Below, piece after piece: positions 27,912 through 38,114 of a DNA stretch of 64,000 nucleotides. The notes under the pieces were generated by a model that did no database searches, was not told the origin of the DNA, and worked only from the letters and a program-made list of their open reading frames with translations. This DNA is from Pseudoalteromonas prydzensis. Its GTDB lineage: Bacteria; Pseudomonadota; Gammaproteobacteria; Enterobacterales; Alteromonadaceae. Both the position numbers and the translations under genes were made by a program. The stretch lies in assembly GCF_001661495.1 (NCBI RefSeq), contig NZ_BDDT01000006.1, positions 186,001-250,000 of the forward strand, read 5' to 3'. Within the stretch, counting starts at the first letter, position 1, and each line of letters opens with the position of its first letter.

Positions 27912-28541
27912 TTAAGGATTACTTTTTACAAATTGCTCAAGCACCGCGATGATGTCTTGATGAACGAGTTCCATACTCTGCCCTGCATTGACTGTTTTAA
28001 TGCGCTCATCGTTATTGGCAAGTGCTAAGTAGCGCGCTCTGGTACGTTCAAAAAAGCTTAATGCTTGCTTTTCGATTCTATCAAGCTCACCACGGCCTTT
28101 GGCACGGGCAAGGCCCACTGCGGGGTCAATGTCTAAATAAATAGTCAGATCTGGCTTTAAGCCTTTTAACACAATGTCGCCAAGTGCAGCTAACGTGCTT
28201 GCCGCAATTTCTCTACCACCGCCTTGGTAAGCTTGTGATGATAAATCATGGCGATCCCCTAATACCCACTGCCCTTTTGCAAGCGCTGGGCGAATTACAT
28301 TATGTAACAGTTGCGAGCGAGCAGCGTACATCAACAATAACTCAGTTTCGCTGGCAAGATCTTCATCGTGGCTATCTTTAACTATATTACGTAGCGCTTC
28401 AGCAATCGGGGTGCCGCCTGGCTCTCGCACATTAACAAAGTCAATATTGTGTTGTGCTAAAAATTGTTGGCAAATAGCAATTGCCGTTGATTTTCCAGCA
28501 CCTTCAAGGCCTTCAATCACAATAAATTTTGCTGCTGTCAT
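27912..28541 (-). CDS. tmk: Thymidylate kinase
   Basis: 209 residues. It phosphorylates dTMP to dTDP. The P-loop GLEGAGKST lies at 11-19, the DR(Y/H) motif in [17 protein letters not shown], and [19 protein letters not shown] forms the LID side. Operon order mltG-tmk-holB is the same as in E. coli. Confidence 0.96.
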   Translation of the reverse strand: MTAAKFIVIEGLEGAGKSTAIAICQQFLAQHNIDFVNVREPGGTPIAEALRNIVKDSHDEDLASETELLLMYAARSQLLHNVIRPALAKGQWVLGDRHDLSSQAYQGGGREIAASTLAALGDIVLKGLKPDLTIYLDIDPAVGLARAKGRGELDRIEKQALSFFERTRARYLALANNDERIKTVNAGQSMELVHQDIIAVLEQFVKSNP

Positions 28542-28567
28542 GATCTCTCTTTTTAGTTTTAAATTCT

Positions 28568-29569
28568 TTAGTCTAATTTGTTTAACTGTTTTAGATAACG
28601 TAAATAAGCTTGCACTGCTTTGTTATGTTCTTTTAAGGTTTTCGAAAACTGATGGCTACCATCACCTTTTGCCACAAAATACACATACTCGGACTCAGGC
28701 GGATTGACTGCCGCTAAAATTGCCGCTTTTGATGGCATGGCGATCGGTGTTGGCGGTAAACCATTTATTCTATAAGTGTTATACGGCGTATAAGCAGTTA
28801 AATCTTTACGCTTAATATCACCATTAAAATCAGCGCCCAAACCATAGATAACGGTAGGATCAGTTTGCAAACGCATATTAGCGTTTAAACGATTACTAAA
28901 TACTGATGCAATCAATGGTCGTTCACTAGCAAGGCCGGTTTCTTTTTCAATAATTGACGCTAATATCAACGCCTGATATTGGTTTTCATACGGTAATACG
29001 TCTGCTCTTTGCGACCACGCATCATCAAGTACGCTCTGCATTTTTTGATAGGCACGCTTTAATACACTACTGGCAGAATCATTGGCATGATAATGATAGG
29101 TGTCAGGAAACAACCAGCCCTCTAAATGCTGTTCAACACCGGTAATTTGCACGCCAAGCTCCGTTGCCTGTAGATTTTGCTGCAGATGTGGGGCTAATTT
29201 TATATTGCTCAGCACATCACGCAAGGTTTGACCTTCAATAATAGTGAAACTAAAGCTCACTTGTTGGCCTTGATTAATACGACGAATATTAGCAAGTACA
29301 GTGCCCTCATCAAGCTGATATAAACCTGCTTTTAAATCGGTCAAGCTAGGATCAAGCTTGGCAAGGACTTGATAACGAAAACACCCTTCTAGCCACTTTT
29401 TAGCCTGCCACTGTTGGCATAGTTGATTAAACCCCGTGCCTTTTTTAACTTCAAAAAACGTACTCGCTGGGGCAGTGAGTGTACTGTTGATAGTGCTTTG
29501 TAATTGCTGATAACCAATGCCGGTGACCAGCAACGCTAACAATACAATAGAGATAATCACTCTTAACAC
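28568..29569 (-). CDS. mltG: Endolytic murein transglycosylase MltG
   Basis: A 333-residue inner-membrane protein with one N-terminal transmembrane segment (about 4-20) and a periplasmic YceG domain. The catalytic Glu lies in ASIIEKETG, followed by [12 protein letters not shown] and [17 protein letters not shown], all highly conserved. It cuts nascent glycan strands. It overlaps pabC by 7 bp. Confidence 0.95.
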   Translation of the reverse strand: MLRVIISIVLLALLVTGIGYQQLQSTINSTLTAPASTFFEVKKGTGFNQLCQQWQAKKWLEGCFRYQVLAKLDPSLTDLKAGLYQLDEGTVLANIRRINQGQQVSFSFTIIEGQTLRDVLSNIKLAPHLQQNLQATELGVQITGVEQHLEGWLFPDTYHYHANDSASSVLKRAYQKMQSVLDDAWSQRADVLPYENQYQALILASIIEKETGLASERPLIASVFSNRLNANMRLQTDPTVIYGLGADFNGDIKRKDLTAYTPYNTYRINGLPPTPIAMPSKAAILAAVNPPESEYVYFVAKGDGSHQFSKTLKEHNKAVQAYLRYLKQLNKLD

Positions 29570-30366
29570 GCAGACTCCTTGGCTAATAAACCATGCAATA
29601 GTTTTAAACTTGTTGTTAAATCAAACTCAGTATCAGCAATGGCAATGACAGGCACGATTGCCATTAAACTGTTACACAGATACACCGCATCCATTTGCAG
29701 TAATTCGGGCAAGGTCATATCAATAAATTCAACCTCCAACTTATCACACAGTGATTGCAGATAAACCCCTTTGATACCACAGTTTTTTAAATTTGGGCTG
29801 ACAACACAGCCACTGTGAATGGCAAAAATATTCGCAGCAGAGGCTTCAATCACATTATTCTGGTAATCGCAGACCAACACATCATCACATGTTTGCGCCT
29901 CCATCGCGCGTTTGATCATCACTTGCTCTAAACGGTTTAAAGTTTTTAAACCCGCAAGTAACGGCTGTGAAGCAAGCTTTATAGGACTTACAGCAAGTTT
30001 AACACCGTGCTGTGCTTGTTGCGCATACTGCAGAGGAAAAGCTGACTGTGATAACAAAATAGTGCTCTGTGGCTGTTCAGGTAATGCATACCCTCGCCCA
30101 CCTTCACCCCGAGTAACAACAATTTTTAGCACACCCAAAGAGACATTTTCAATATACTCGTTAACGGCTTGCGTTAATGCAGTGATATCAAGCGCATCAA
30201 AACCCAACCGTGCGGCACACTCTTCTAAGCGTGCACAATGTAACGGCCAGTGTTCAACCTCGCCATTGTGCACTTTTGCGGTCGTAAAAAAGCCATCGCC
30301 ATAATTTAAGCCGCGGTCTTTATTACTCACGGTGCTTGTTGCATCAGTAAAAATTATTGTTTGCAT
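29563..30366 (-). CDS. pabC: Aminodeoxychorismate lyase
   Basis: A 267-residue fold-type IV PLP enzyme releasing p-aminobenzoate and pyruvate from aminodeoxychorismate for folate synthesis. The PLP lysine lies in GLKTLNRLEQVMIKRA. RGLNYGDGFFTT near the N-terminus and NVIEASAANIFAI, which contacts the cofactor phosphate, are typical. It overlaps mltG by 7 bp, and a terminator separates it from fabF upstream. Confidence 0.93.
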   Translation of the reverse strand: MQTIIFTDATSTVSNKDRGLNYGDGFFTTAKVHNGEVEHWPLHCARLEECAARLGFDALDITALTQAVNEYIENVSLGVLKIVVTRGEGGRGYALPEQPQSTILLSQSAFPLQYAQQAQHGVKLAVSPIKLASQPLLAGLKTLNRLEQVMIKRAMEAQTCDDVLVCDYQNNVIEASAANIFAIHSGCVVSPNLKNCGIKGVYLQSLCDKLEVEFIDMTLPELLQMDAVYLCNSLMAIVPVIAIADTEFDLTTSLKLLHGLLAKESAC

Positions 30367-30388
30367 CGGTTTTTGCTTTTTTGCATAT

Positions 30389-30413
30389 AAAAAAGCCCAG
30401 TCACAACTGGGCT
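30389..30413 (-). terminator. Intrinsic terminator after fabF
   Basis: A perfect 7-bp stem (AGCCCAG with CTGGGCT, loop 6) on the minus strand is followed by five Us. It lies between the fabF stop and pabC start, so the fab genes and the pabC-mltG-tmk-holB genes are probably separate or only partly joined transcripts. Confidence 0.8.
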
Positions 30414-30440
30414 ATTATTTTGTCTCGTTGTTAAAAAAGA

Positions 30441-31679
30441 TTATACCTTTTTAAATAGCAACGAGCCATTAGTACCACCAAAACCAAACGAGTTACATAA
30501 TGCGTAGTCTAATTTCGCATCACGTGCTGTATGCGGAACATAATCCAGATCGCAGCCTTCGTCAGGGTTATCAAGGTTAATTGTTGGCGTTACCTTTTGT
30601 TCTTGTAATGACAAGATAGTGATAATTGACTCAACAGAACCTGCTGCACCCAATAAGTGACCCATCATAGATTTTGATGAGCTCACCATTACATCTTTTG
30701 CTGCATTACCAAAGATTGCTTTAACCGCTGAGGTTTCAGCTTTATCACCGGCGTTAGTTGATGTACCGTGAGCGTTGATATAACCCACTTGCTCAGCATT
30801 TACACCCGCATCATTGAGCGCATTTTCCATCGCAAGTGCAGCACCGGCACCATCTTCAGGCGGTGACGTCATGTGATACGCATCACCACTCATACCAAAA
30901 CCAACTAACTCAGCGTAGATTTTAGCGCCGCGAGCTTTGGCGTGTTCATACTCTTCAAGTACAATTACACCCGCTCCATCAGCTAGTACAAAACCATCAC
31001 GGTCTTTATCCCACGGACGAGAAGCGGCTTGTGGGTCATCGTTACGGGTTGATAAAGCACGAGCGGCATTAAAACCACCCATACCAATCGGTGTCGATGC
31101 TTTTTCAGCACCACCGGCAACCATAGCATCTGCATCGCCATAGGCAATCATACGCGCCGCATGGCCGATATTGTGCAAACCTGTAGTACAAGCTGTCACA
31201 ATTGAAATATTTGGACCACGAAGACCGTGCATAATCGATAAATGACCTGAGATCATATTGATAATGGTCGACGGCACGTAAAAAGGAGAAAGCTTACGTG
31301 GGCCACTGTTTAATAGTTTTATGTGGTTCTCTTCAATCAAAGTTAAACCACCAATGCCTGAACCCACAGCAACACCAACGCGCGGTGCGTTTTGCTCTGT
31401 GATCTCAAGGCCAGAATCTTGTAATGCCTGCACACCCGCTGCTATGCCATATTGGATAAACAAATCCATTTTTTTAGCATCTTTAGGTGACATATAGTTA
31501 GATGCATCAAAATCATTCAGCAAGCCTGCGAATTTGGTGCCAAAACTTGAAGTATCGAAATGCGTGATAGTTTGAATACCACTTTTGCCATTTAACAAGC
31601 CTTGCCAGGTTGATTCAACATCGTTACCTAGCGGTGTCAACATTCCTAAGCCAGTTACGACTACTCGACGTTTAGCCAC
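30441..31679 (-). CDS. fabF: Beta-ketoacyl-ACP synthase II
   Basis: 412 residues. It elongates acyl-ACP with malonyl-ACP in type II fatty-acid synthesis. The catalytic triad is Cys164 in [12 protein letters not shown], His in [12 protein letters not shown] and His in [12 protein letters not shown]. The length and the C-terminal [13 protein letters not shown] match FabF. It lies downstream of acpP, as in E. coli. Confidence 0.97.
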   Translation of the reverse strand: MAKRRVVVTGLGMLTPLGNDVESTWQGLLNGKSGIQTITHFDTSSFGTKFAGLLNDFDASNYMSPKDAKKMDLFIQYGIAAGVQALQDSGLEITEQNAPRVGVAVGSGIGGLTLIEENHIKLLNSGPRKLSPFYVPSTIINMISGHLSIMHGLRGPNISIVTACTTGLHNIGHAARMIAYGDADAMVAGGAEKASTPIGMGGFNAARALSTRNDDPQAASRPWDKDRDGFVLADGAGVIVLEEYEHAKARGAKIYAELVGFGMSGDAYHMTSPPEDGAGAALAMENALNDAGVNAEQVGYINAHGTSTNAGDKAETSAVKAIFGNAAKDVMVSSSKSMMGHLLGAAGSVESIITILSLQEQKVTPTINLDNPDEGCDLDYVPHTARDAKLDYALCNSFGFGGTNGSLLFKKV

Positions 31680-31754
31680 GGGTTGCCTCCAATAAGGGAA
31701 TTATTATTTTAGGTGGGTGTGTACTAAATTAATTAGTATCATATTATGGATAGA

Positions 31755-31780
31755 TTAAGGGCAGCGAATGCTGCCCTTAA
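31755..31780 (-). terminator. Strong hairpin between acpP and fabF
   Basis: An 11-bp perfect stem with a 4-nt loop (31755-31765 with 31770-31780) lies 12 bases after the acpP stop. The following minus-strand sequence (CTATCC) lacks a T-run. It may therefore act as a leaky terminator or 3'-end stabiliser, helping acpP outpace fabF. Confidence 0.6.
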
Positions 31781-31791
31781 TATGCGATTGA

Positions 31792-32028
31792 TTACTCAGC
31801 GTGAGCTGTTACGTAATCGATTGCAGCTTGTACTGTAGTGATCTTTTCAGCTTCTTCATCTGGGATCTCAGTGTCAAACTCTTCTTCAAGAGCCATTACT
31901 AATTCAACAGTATCAAGTGAATCGGCGCCTAAGTCATCAACGAAAGAAGCTTCATGCTTTACTTCTTCTTCTTTAACACCTAGTTGCTCAATGATGATTT
32001 TCTTTACGCGTTCTTGGATGTCGCTCAT
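31792..32028 (-). CDS. acpP: Acyl carrier protein
   Basis: 78 residues from the ATG at 32028, which has AAAGGAAAGAAG directly upstream; the frame is open 27 bases more. The phosphopantetheine-bearing Ser is in [13 protein letters not shown]. The acidic helices ([17 protein letters not shown]) are typical. It carries growing acyl chains for the Fab enzymes and PlsX. Flanked by hairpins on both sides, consistent with a separate high-level message. Confidence 0.97.
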   Translation of the reverse strand: MSDIQERVKKIIIEQLGVKEEEVKHEASFVDDLGADSLDTVELVMALEEEFDTEIPDEEAEKITTVQAAIDYVTAHAE

Positions 32029-32240
32029 TCTTCTTTCCTTTATTAAAAACGCCAATGCGTTATTTTCAGATTGCGGCGTAGTTTACGGCGCATAATTCTG
32101 TGATTCAAGGATTTGCTGATAAATATTTATCTGGTCAAACCTCTTGAGGGTTATTTGTGTCTTTTATCGCTTATTTTCAATGCGAATTCAAGTATGTTTA
32201 AAGCAAGATCACAAAAAATTCAACATTTTTCGATAAACTT

Positions 32241-32269
32241 ATTAAAAACAAAAGAGGAACAAAGTTCCT
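32241..32269 (-). terminator. Weak terminator candidate overlapping the fabG stop
   Basis: The short stem AGGAAC/GTTCCT with a 3-nt loop (32255-32269) overlaps the fabG stop codon and is followed on the minus strand by CTTTTGTTTTTAAT. The stem is weak; it may reduce read-through into acpP, which is 239 bp downstream and probably has its own promoter. Confidence 0.4.
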
Positions 32270-33014
32270 ATACCATGTACATGGCACCGTTTACATGCAA
32301 GGTTTCACCCGACACATACGCTGCTGCATCAGATGCTAAATAGCATACCGCTGCTGCAATTTCATCCGGTTGACCTAAACGTCCAGCAGGAACATTAGCA
32401 AGCGTAGCTGCTTTTTGCTCATCTGTAAGCTCATCAGTCATATCTGTTTGAATAAAACCAGGCGCTACCACGTTTACAGTAATGCCACGAGACGCAACTT
32501 CGCGTGCAAGTGACTTAGAAAAACCAATTACGCCCGCTTTAGCTGCTGCATAGTTAGCTTGACCTGCGTTGCCCATAGTACCAACAACTGAACCAATATT
32601 AATAATACGGCCATTTTTCTTTTTCATCATCGGGCGTAACACAGCCTTAGATAAACGGAAAATAGAGCTTAGATTAGTATCAATGATATCGTCCCATTCA
32701 GCATCTTTCATGCGCATAAGTAAATTATCACGGGTAATACCAGCATTATTTACTAATACATCGATATCGCCAAAATCTGCTTTTATCGCCGCAAGTGTCG
32801 CCTCGATCGATGCAGGATCAGTTACGTTAAGCGCATAACCTTTACCGTTATCACCTAAATATTCACTGATATTCGCAGCACCTGACTCGCTGGTTGCCGT
32901 ACCGGCTACTTTAGCACCTTGAGCCACAAGCGTGGTGGCGATTGCTTTACCAATACCACGGCTTGCACCAGTAATAAGGACAACTTTGCCCTCTAAAGAA
33001 AATAAATTTGCCAT
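32268..33014 (-). CDS. fabG: 3-oxoacyl-ACP reductase
   Basis: 248 residues. This short-chain dehydrogenase uses NADPH to reduce 3-oxoacyl-ACP. The cofactor loop is GASRGIG (16-22), with NNAG at 89-92 and the catalytic Ser142, Tyr155 and Lys159 (YAAAK). It lies 12 bp downstream of fabD. Confidence 0.96.
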   Translation of the reverse strand: MANLFSLEGKVVLITGASRGIGKAIATTLVAQGAKVAGTATSESGAANISEYLGDNGKGYALNVTDPASIEATLAAIKADFGDIDVLVNNAGITRDNLLMRMKDAEWDDIIDTNLSSIFRLSKAVLRPMMKKKNGRIINIGSVVGTMGNAGQANYAAAKAGVIGFSKSLAREVASRGITVNVVAPGFIQTDMTDELTDEQKAATLANVPAGRLGQPDEIAAAVCYLASDAAAYVSGETLHVNGAMYMV

Positions 33015-33026
33015 TGTTTCCTACTC

Positions 33027-33953
33027 TTATTTTGCTGCATCAATGCTAGCTTGGTCATTTACCGAGCCACACACCATTGCTTTATCAATACGTTTTGCAA
33101 GACCAGTCAATACTTTACCTGGGCCAAACTCGTAGCTTTGGGTAATGCCTTTTGCAACTAATGCTTGCACTGTTTCAGTCCAACGTACTGGGCTGTATAA
33201 CTGACGAACTAACGCATCTTTAATTGCATCCGCTGAATTTGCAGCTGTTACATCTACATTATTAATTACATCACACTTAGGTGTATTAAATGTTAAAGCG
33301 GCTAAATCCGCAGCTAACTTTTCTGCCGCTGGCTTCATTAACTCACAATGTGAAGGCACGCTTACTGACAATGGTAGCGCACGCTTTGCACCCGCTTCTT
33401 TACAGGCTTCAGAAGCTCTGTCTACGGCAGCTTTATGCCCTGCGATCACTACTTGACCTGGAGAGTTATAGTTTACCGGTGCAACAACCTCGCCTTGCGA
33501 CGAAGCTTCACAGGCAGCTTTAATTTCGTCATCGCCTAAACCGATAATTGCAGCCATAGAGCCAACGCCTGCTGGCACAGCTTCTTGCATGTATAAACCA
33601 CGGTTTTCAACCAATTTTACCGCTTGCGCTAAGCTTAGTACATCAGCACAAACCAGCGCTGAATACTCGCCTAAACTGTGACCGGCCATTGTCACTTCTG
33701 TTTCTGGGTTTGCAGCAAGCCATTGGCGGTAAATCGCCACTGATGCTGTTAATAATACAGGTTGCGTTCGATGGGTTTGATTGAGTTCTTGTTCTGGACC
33801 ATTAAGTACTAACGCTGCCAAATCATAACCAAGTGCTTCTGATGCTTCTGCAAACGTTGCTTTAACAACGTCAGATTGCTCTAAAAGCTCACTTAACATA
33901 CCCACTGACTGGGAGCCTTGACCTGGAAAAACAAGTGCAATTTTTTGTGCCAT
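33027..33953 (-). CDS. fabD: Malonyl-CoA:ACP transacylase
   Basis: 308 residues. It moves malonyl from CoA to ACP. The nucleophile Ser93 is in GHSLGEY, GQGSQ lies at 11-15 and the catalytic His is in SVPSHCELM. It directly follows plsX; the fabH gene that normally lies between them is absent. Confidence 0.96.
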   Translation of the reverse strand: MAQKIALVFPGQGSQSVGMLSELLEQSDVVKATFAEASEALGYDLAALVLNGPEQELNQTHRTQPVLLTASVAIYRQWLAANPETEVTMAGHSLGEYSALVCADVLSLAQAVKLVENRGLYMQEAVPAGVGSMAAIIGLGDDEIKAACEASSQGEVVAPVNYNSPGQVVIAGHKAAVDRASEACKEAGAKRALPLSVSVPSHCELMKPAAEKLAADLAALTFNTPKCDVINNVDVTAANSADAIKDALVRQLYSPVRWTETVQALVAKGITQSYEFGPGKVLTGLAKRIDKAMVCGSVNDQASIDAAK

Positions 33954-34012
33954 ACTTTGCTCTTTTAATTAAACAAATAAATAAATGTTTAAGTACACAT
34001 CTGACAAAGTAA

Positions 34013-35056
34013 TTAATCGTCAGTTGCGACTTTTTTAGTTGAATGTGTTTGCTCGAAGATAGCCGCTATTTTTTCAGGAAGTTGACGTTCAACTTCTCTG
34101 ACAGCTTCATCGATTGCAGCATGAAATGCTTTAGCTGAAGCATTTCCATGGCTTTTTACGACAATACCACGCAATCCTACCAGAGAAGCGCCGTTATACT
34201 GGTCGGGGTTCACCCGTTTATAGAGTTTTTTTATCACTGGCTGTAACATAAACGCTAAACATTTATAGAAAAAATGCTTCTGCAAGGCTTTAGTAAGCTT
34301 AAACATGATAAGTTTAGCTATGCCTTCGCAGGTTTTTAACGCCACATTACCGACAAACCCTTCGCAAACGATCACATCTGACTTACCAGTGAAAATATCG
34401 CTACCTTCACTGTAACCAATATAATTGAGATGATCGCATTGCTGCATCAGTTGCGCAGCTTGTTTGATATCTTCATGGCCTTTAATGTCTTCTGAGCCAA
34501 TATTTAATAAACTTACTTTCGGGTTGTCACAGCCCAGCGCTTGTCCGGCCACCACTGAACCCATTATGCCAAACTGATATAAAGTTTGCGCATCACAATG
34601 CACGTTAGCACCTAAATCAAGTAAGTAGACAGGATTTTTTCGTTCGGTTGGCACCGCAGAAATTAATGCTGGGCGTTTAACACCTGGCAGCATTTTCAAT
34701 ACGTAATGGGCCATGAATAGCAATGCCCCGGTATTACCGGCACTCACACACGCTTGTGCTTCGCCTGATTTAACTAAATCAAGGGCAACGCGCATGGAAG
34801 AATCTTTTTTTGATCGCACAGCGGAAGATGGCTCACAGCTATTAGTGACGACTTCTTTGCAATGACGAATAATTAGACGAGGATGAGAAAGAGAATCGAG
34901 GGACTCGAGTTCTTTAGATATTACTTTTTCATTGCCACATAAGATGAGTCTTAAGTTGGCATTGGCATTTACCGCGTTAACGGCTGCGGGGATAGATGAA
35001 CGGGGGCCATAATCGCCCCCCATCATATCTAACGCAATGGTTAGATTGGTCAGCAT
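34013..35056 (-). CDS. plsX: Phosphate acyltransferase PlsX
   Basis: A 347-residue peripheral membrane enzyme making acyl-phosphate from acyl-ACP for phospholipid synthesis. [11 protein letters not shown] at the N-terminus, [22 protein letters not shown] and [15 protein letters not shown] are diagnostic. It lies 12 bp downstream of rpmF, as in most gammaproteobacteria. Confidence 0.96.
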   Translation of the reverse strand: MLTNLTIALDMMGGDYGPRSSIPAAVNAVNANANLRLILCGNEKVISKELESLDSLSHPRLIIRHCKEVVTNSCEPSSAVRSKKDSSMRVALDLVKSGEAQACVSAGNTGALLFMAHYVLKMLPGVKRPALISAVPTERKNPVYLLDLGANVHCDAQTLYQFGIMGSVVAGQALGCDNPKVSLLNIGSEDIKGHEDIKQAAQLMQQCDHLNYIGYSEGSDIFTGKSDVIVCEGFVGNVALKTCEGIAKLIMFKLTKALQKHFFYKCLAFMLQPVIKKLYKRVNPDQYNGASLVGLRGIVVKSHGNASAKAFHAAIDEAVREVERQLPEKIAAIFEQTHSTKKVATDD

Positions 35057-35068
35057 AAAAGCAATCTC

Positions 35069-35239
35069 TTATTTAGAAATTACTTGAACGCCTTTGTAGT
35101 AACCATCTGCAGTCACGTGATGACGACGATGAGTCTCACCAGATGTTTGGTCTACAGTTAAAGTTGGACCACTGATCGCATCGTGTGAACGGCGCATGCC
35201 GCGTCTTGCACGAGACTTTTTGCTCTTTTGTACAGCCAT
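35069..35239 (-). CDS. rpmF: 50S ribosomal protein L32
   Basis: A 56-residue protein I translated directly from the minus strand. It begins [20 protein letters not shown] and ends [11 protein letters not shown], a clear L32. AGGAG precedes the start. It lies between yceD (9 bp) and plsX (12 bp), the classic yceD-rpmF-plsX order. Confidence 0.98.
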   Translation of the reverse strand: MAVQKSKKSRARRGMRRSHDAISGPTLTVDQTSGETHRRHHVTADGYYKGVQVISK

Positions 35240-35248
35240 AGTCTTCTC

Positions 35249-35773
35249 CTAAGAATCTTTCTTAAGTTGTTTCAAAATATCAAATGGATTTGGTTTATCC
35301 TCTTCCGCTTTTAATACACCAAAGCTGGCAGGCTTTGCTGAATAACTGCATGAAGCTTCGTTGTGGGTAGCTACTAATGGCACTGCTAAAATTAGTTCGT
35401 CTTCGATTAAATCAAACACGTTAATTTCACCATTTTCATCAAGTGCTACTTCATCGTAGTCTTCTGGAAAATTATCTAACTCTGTATCCTCACCTACCGG
35501 GGAATAAACAAAGTCTTGAACCAAATCCAACCCTAAATCACCATTACAACGTTGACAAGTTACAGTTACGTGTGTGGACAAATTGCCTCTAATCACAGCG
35601 AAACCTTGCTCATCGTTTTTGCAATGAATTTTTACCGCTATTTCACCTACTTCTTCCTGCACAACTTCCCGTAAACGGACAAGTTTTTCAAGCGGGACAA
35701 TGCCGTCATACTTTAAACGGTGTTGCGCTGCTTTGCCTGGATGAAGAGTGATGGGAATTTTCACCTTTTGCAT
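35249..35773 (-). CDS. yceD: YceD (DUF177) family 23S rRNA accumulation protein
   Basis: 174 residues. A CQRCNGDLGLDL segment gives the conserved Cys pair of DUF177. The acidic FPEDYDEVALDENGEINVFDLIEDELILAVPL-type region (cited here only as its pattern of acidic residues followed by a hydrophobic helix) and a final CSYSAKP are as expected. In E. coli it supports 23S rRNA accumulation. It is the first gene of the rpmF-plsX-fab group. Confidence 0.93.
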   Translation of the reverse strand: MQKVKIPITLHPGKAAQHRLKYDGIVPLEKLVRLREVVQEEVGEIAVKIHCKNDEQGFAVIRGNLSTHVTVTCQRCNGDLGLDLVQDFVYSPVGEDTELDNFPEDYDEVALDENGEINVFDLIEDELILAVPLVATHNEASCSYSAKPASFGVLKAEEDKPNPFDILKQLKKDS

Positions 35774-35915
35774 AGGGGCTGCATCATATAGATAGTTACT
35801 TGGTTAGTCAAAGTAAAAAACCATTTTTAGCTGGTTTTTCGCGATTCATTCCTTTGTTTTGCCGACGGATCTGATTTATCCTAACTCAATCTGATTTTCA
35901 TTAGGAAAGCCATCC

Positions 35916-36518
35916 ATGCAGCACCCTGTTATTTTAGCCTCAAGTTCGCCCTTTCGTCAGTCTTTATTGCAAAAATTTAATCTACCTTTTAGTACTTTTT
36001 CACCGGACGTTGACGAAACGCCGCACCCTAAAGAAACACCACAAGCGCTTGTTGCGCGCCTCAGTGAGCATAAAGCCCGTGCCGCTGTGCAACATTTTAG
36101 CCAAGGTTTAGTGATAGGCTCTGATCAAGTCGCGGTGTTCAACCAGCAAATTTTAGGTAAACCGCACAATAAAGAAAATGCCATAAAGCAACTTAGTTTA
36201 TTTAGTGGCAATACCGTGACATTTTTAACTGGCTTATGTGTGTATGACATTCAAAGCAATCAAACAAAAACCCTTGTTGAGCCGTTTAATGTCACCTTTA
36301 GAACACTCTCACAAGGGCAAATAAGTGCCTATTGCGATGCAGAGCAACCTTACAATTGCGCGGGTAGCTTTAAAAGTGAAGGCCTTGGTATTTGTTTATT
36401 TGAAAAGCTCAGCGGCGATGACCCTAACAGCTTAATCGGCTTACCACTTATCAAACTCAACCAGTTATTGGCTGAGTTTGGCTTAGATGTACTTAATCAA
36501 CAAGCTCAGCTGCGTTAG
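35916..36518 (+). CDS. Maf-family nucleotide pyrophosphatase (YceF type)
   Basis: 200 residues. The start motif ILASSSPFRQSLLQKF is diagnostic of Maf proteins, with the basic/acidic pocket residues in LVIGSDQVAV and the later AGSFKSEGLGICLFEKLSGDDPNSLIGL pattern (catalytic Asp/Glu/Lys positions). YceF homologues hydrolyse m7GTP to m7GMP. It is divergent from yceD, as in E. coli, and its end overlaps the end of the convergent HAD gene by 26 bp. Confidence 0.92.
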   Translation: MQHPVILASSSPFRQSLLQKFNLPFSTFSPDVDETPHPKETPQALVARLSEHKARAAVQHFSQGLVIGSDQVAVFNQQILGKPHNKENAIKQLSLFSGNTVTFLTGLCVYDIQSNQTKTLVEPFNVTFRTLSQGQISAYCDAEQPYNCAGSFKSEGLGICLFEKLSGDDPNSLIGLPLIKLNQLLAEFGLDVLNQQAQLR

Positions 36519-37158
36519 TTAACAGCCCATGTAATTGTTGATACGAGTCAACCGTTGCAATAGGCGCAAATTCGCTAAGTTGTAGCGCGTTATGCACCCC
36601 CATTGTTACACCCAAGCGGTCAACGTTGGCCGCTTTAGCCATTGCCATATCAATTTTAGTGTCACCAATCATTAGCGCATCTGCATGGCTAACATTAAGC
36701 TCTAAAAGTAATTGCAACAACATGTCAGGAGCGGGTTTTGATAACGCATCATCACTGGTGCGCGTTGCGACAAAATACTTTCTAAGCTTGGTTTCGTCTA
36801 ACAAACGTTCTAACCCTGCCCTGCCTTTACCTGTTGCCACCGCTAATAGTGTGCCCTGCGCGTGCAACGCAGCTAAGGTCTGTTCAACATCTGCAAAAAG
36901 CGGTGTTGGCGTTACATCTAAGTGTTTATATTGGTGTTTATAGCCTGCAATTAACTCGCTATGAAGCGTTTTATGCTCAGTAAACAACGTTGCCACCGCA
37001 CACTCTAATGACAACCCAATAATATTTTTTATTGCCTCATCACTTGGCGGTGCTACGCCACACGCTAAGGCCGATTGGTGCATACAGTTAACAATTTTAG
37101 GCACTGAATCCATCACAGTGCCATCCCAATCAAATATTACTAATTTATACGATTTCAC
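36493..37158 (-). CDS. HAD-superfamily phosphatase (Gph/YfnB-like)
   Basis: 221 residues. Motif I is IFDWDGTVMDS with nucleophile Asp9. Motif II is the Ser/Thr in LLAVATGKGRAG. The Lys is in LSKPAPDML, and motif IV is MIGDTKIDMAMAKAA. A helical cap lies between motifs I and II, as in phosphoglycolate-phosphatase-like proteins. It overlaps rluC by 4 bp (ATGA), so the two are translationally coupled. The substrate is unknown. Confidence 0.9.
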   Translation of the reverse strand: MKSYKLVIFDWDGTVMDSVPKIVNCMHQSALACGVAPPSDEAIKNIIGLSLECAVATLFTEHKTLHSELIAGYKHQYKHLDVTPTPLFADVEQTLAALHAQGTLLAVATGKGRAGLERLLDETKLRKYFVATRTSDDALSKPAPDMLLQLLLELNVSHADALMIGDTKIDMAMAKAANVDRLGVTMGVHNALQLSEFAPIATVDSYQQLHGLLTNAAELVD

Positions 37159-38114
37159 GATTTAGCAGCGCGTAATGTTTTAATACAATTAACCAAGGCT
37201 TTATCCAGTGGTGCTTCTACGCGCATGGTTGTTTCGTTTTTAGGATGATAAAAACTCAAGTCATGGGCGTGTAAAAATAAGCGACTCAAACCAATGTTAC
37301 GCATTGCAGCATCAAACGCTTGGTTGCCGTATTTATCATCACACGCAATTGCATGACCACGGCACTGAGTATGAACACGAATTTGGTGCGTACGACCAGT
37401 AACCGGTGATGCTTGTACCAATGAGCATTCATCAAAACGCTCAAGCACTTTAAAGCGGGTATGAGATGGCTTACCTTCGGTGTTATTAACACGCACAATG
37501 CGCTCACCTGATTGTAAGGTGTTCTTTAACAGCCCTTCGGTGACGTTTTTATCTTTTGAATCCCATTGTCCGTCAACCAATGCCCAGTAATTTTTTTCCA
37601 TGGTTTTTTCGCGTAACTGTTCGTGTAAGCTGGTTAACACTGACCGGCGTTTCGCAATCAACAAACAGCCAGAGGTGTCACGGTCTAAACGGTGCACTAA
37701 CTCTAAACTACGCTCTTCAGAACGCAGTACGCGTAATGCTTCAATTAAGCCATAACTTAAGCCACTGCCGCCATGAACAGCCATTCCTGATGGCTTATTA
37801 ATGACCATTAGGTATTTATCTTCAAATAAAATAGCGTCTTCAAGCTTGGTGACTACATCAAGGTTTTTTGGCACAAACTCTTCACGCTCAGCCACTTTAA
37901 TTGGCGGAATGCGCACTATGTCATCTAGTTGCAATTTATACACAGGTTTGATGCGTTTTTTATTAACACGCACCTCACCTTTACGAAGAATTCGATATAC
38001 AGCGCTTTTAGGCACCCCTTTTAAATGGGTAATAAGAAAGTTATCAATCCGTTGACCTAAATGGTCTTCGGTAATCGTGACGAAAGATACTTGTAAGCCG
38101 GTTTTTTCTGACAT
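37155..38114 (-). CDS. rluC: 23S rRNA pseudouridine synthase RluC
   Basis: 319 residues: an N-terminal S4 RNA-binding domain (about 15-75) and an RluA-type catalytic domain with the nucleophilic Asp in LVHRLDRDTSGCLLIAK. MVINKPSGMAVHGGSG is also conserved. RluC modifies 23S rRNA U955, U2504 and U2580 in E. coli. Divergent from rne, the same arrangement as in enterics. Confidence 0.94.
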   Translation of the reverse strand: MSEKTGLQVSFVTITEDHLGQRIDNFLITHLKGVPKSAVYRILRKGEVRVNKKRIKPVYKLQLDDIVRIPPIKVAEREEFVPKNLDVVTKLEDAILFEDKYLMVINKPSGMAVHGGSGLSYGLIEALRVLRSEERSLELVHRLDRDTSGCLLIAKRRSVLTSLHEQLREKTMEKNYWALVDGQWDSKDKNVTEGLLKNTLQSGERIVRVNNTEGKPSHTRFKVLERFDECSLVQASPVTGRTHQIRVHTQCRGHAIACDDKYGNQAFDAAMRNIGLSRLFLHAHDLSFYHPKNETTMRVEAPLDKALVNCIKTLRAAKS

